Source: Psettodes erumei (lineage: Eukaryota; Chordata; Actinopteri; Pleuronectiformes; Psettodidae). Taken from it: a stretch of 64,000 nt of DNA. The notes beneath the pieces were generated by a model, which was given only the letters and a program-made list of their open reading frames with translations, had not been told where the DNA came from and made no database searches. Shown here piece after piece: positions 63,757 to 64,000 of this stretch. The stretch covers positions 231,001 to 295,000 of the forward strand of contig JAFBJZ010000878.1 in NCBI GenBank assembly GCA_016785225.1. Direction: 5' to 3'. A program made the position numbers and the translations under genes. Every line of letters starts with the position of its first letter. The first letter of the stretch is position 1.

Positions 63757-63973
63757 CTGACCTCAGCTGTGTTTCCATCACATGATCATGAACAGCTGGA
63801 CCTGATGTGAACCCTCACAACACTGACCCCCCCTCTTGTTTACCTCCGGATCCGGCCTCCCCCGCCCGGTTGCGGCGGCGTCTCAGGATGACCTCCAGCT
63901 CGCTGTCCTTCTTCCCGGGCGGAGACGGGCCCGACTCCTGGGATCCTCTGCTGGGGCTTCGCTTCACCGTCTC
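63033..63973 (-). CDS. C-terminal part of an unidentified gene, three exons, 5' end off window
   Basis: Three minus-strand exons (63844-63973, 63248-63515, 63033-63135) join in consistent phase (0/1, 1/2, 2/stop) into about 166 C-terminal residues. The sequence is hydrophilic, rich in Ser, Arg, Gly and Pro, with many basophilic phosphosite-like words (RRASSDS, RRKSSDT, RRSCSSLS) and a charged helix-like KKDSELEVILRRRRNR. The tail ends with an acidic, Cys-containing GADDQNCVQSNG and DGSADTEC. It looks like the disordered tail of a cytoskeletal or signalling adaptor, but I do not recognise the family. The upstream part lies beyond 64000. Confidence 0.7.
63248..63515 (-). CDS. unidentified gene, penultimate coding exon
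   Basis: Encodes DEGHMSHVSSSDSLNGRRAS, then RRKSSDTGREPRGGSWQERR and SPVGNGCVN. The acceptor (tgtcccag) follows a (TG)n run; the donor is GTGGAG. Confidence 0.68.
63719..63753. repeat. (CA)n microsatellite
   Basis: About 17 CA units in an intron of the unidentified gene. Confidence 0.9.
63844..63973 (-). CDS. unidentified gene, antepenultimate coding exon
   Basis: Encodes ETVKRSPSRGSQESGPSPPG and KKDSELEVILRRRRNRAGEA. Acceptor ctccag before 63973, donor GTAAAC after 63844. Confidence 0.68.
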
Positions 63974-64000
63974 CTGGAGGAAAACCAAAGTTTGTTGACT

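Overview
This window is vertebrate nuclear DNA, most likely from a ray-finned fish. Its genes are split by GT-AG introns, exons are GC-rich with GC-rich third codon positions, introns are compact, and (CA)n/(TG)n microsatellites are very dense, as in many spiny-rayed fish. The encoded proteins match vertebrate families. I see no prokaryotic gene, CRISPR array, phage or plasmid feature. All identifications rest on remembered family sequences; no database search was run.

Layout. From 1 to 28,363 on the minus strand lies most of a giant protocadherin gene best matched to fat2: 18 coding exons giving about 3,420 residues, from the signal peptide through most of the cadherin repeats. The last repeats, the laminin G/EGF part, the membrane segment and the cytoplasmic tail lie off the left edge. 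From 28.4 to 44.2 kb the DNA is gene-poor. It holds microsatellites, a candidate non-coding first exon and TATA box for fat2 near 30.4-30.55 kb, one intact tRNA-Glu(CTC) at 38.0 kb, and CRE/CCAAT/YY1-like clusters of unknown purpose. From 44.2 to 49.7 kb (minus) is slc7a11, the cystine/glutamate exchanger xCT, in 12 exons. noct (nocturnin, plus strand) starts head-to-head with it at 53.9 kb and ends at 57.8 kb. thoc3 (minus, 6 exons, 58.4-60.1 kb) is tail-to-tail with noct. The last three coding exons of an unidentified minus-strand gene lie at 63.0-64.0 kb.

These are unrelated housekeeping or tissue genes, not an operon or a single pathway. fat2 is a giant adhesion molecule, slc7a11 imports cystine for glutathione synthesis, noct is a clock-associated NADP(H) phosphatase, thoc3 is a subunit of the THO mRNA-export complex, and the tRNA supplies glutamate. 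The slc7a11-noct pairing matches the order I recall on human chromosome 4q. FAT2 and THOC3 lie on human 5q, so the window appears to join two human syntenic blocks.

The most notable observations are local. Several splice sites are built from or abut dinucleotide repeats, including a roughly 566-bp TG tract ending at the slc7a11 exon 5 acceptor and a fat2 splice donor made by a (CA)n array. There is a roughly 600-bp homopurine tract inside fat2. Single-base or two-base frame disruptions occur in otherwise conserved exons of slc7a11 (two) and fat2 (two), and the first noct exon does not match exon 2 in phase. The indels are probably assembly errors but need checking, because as written slc7a11 would be truncated. 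I found no convincing previously undescribed biological system.
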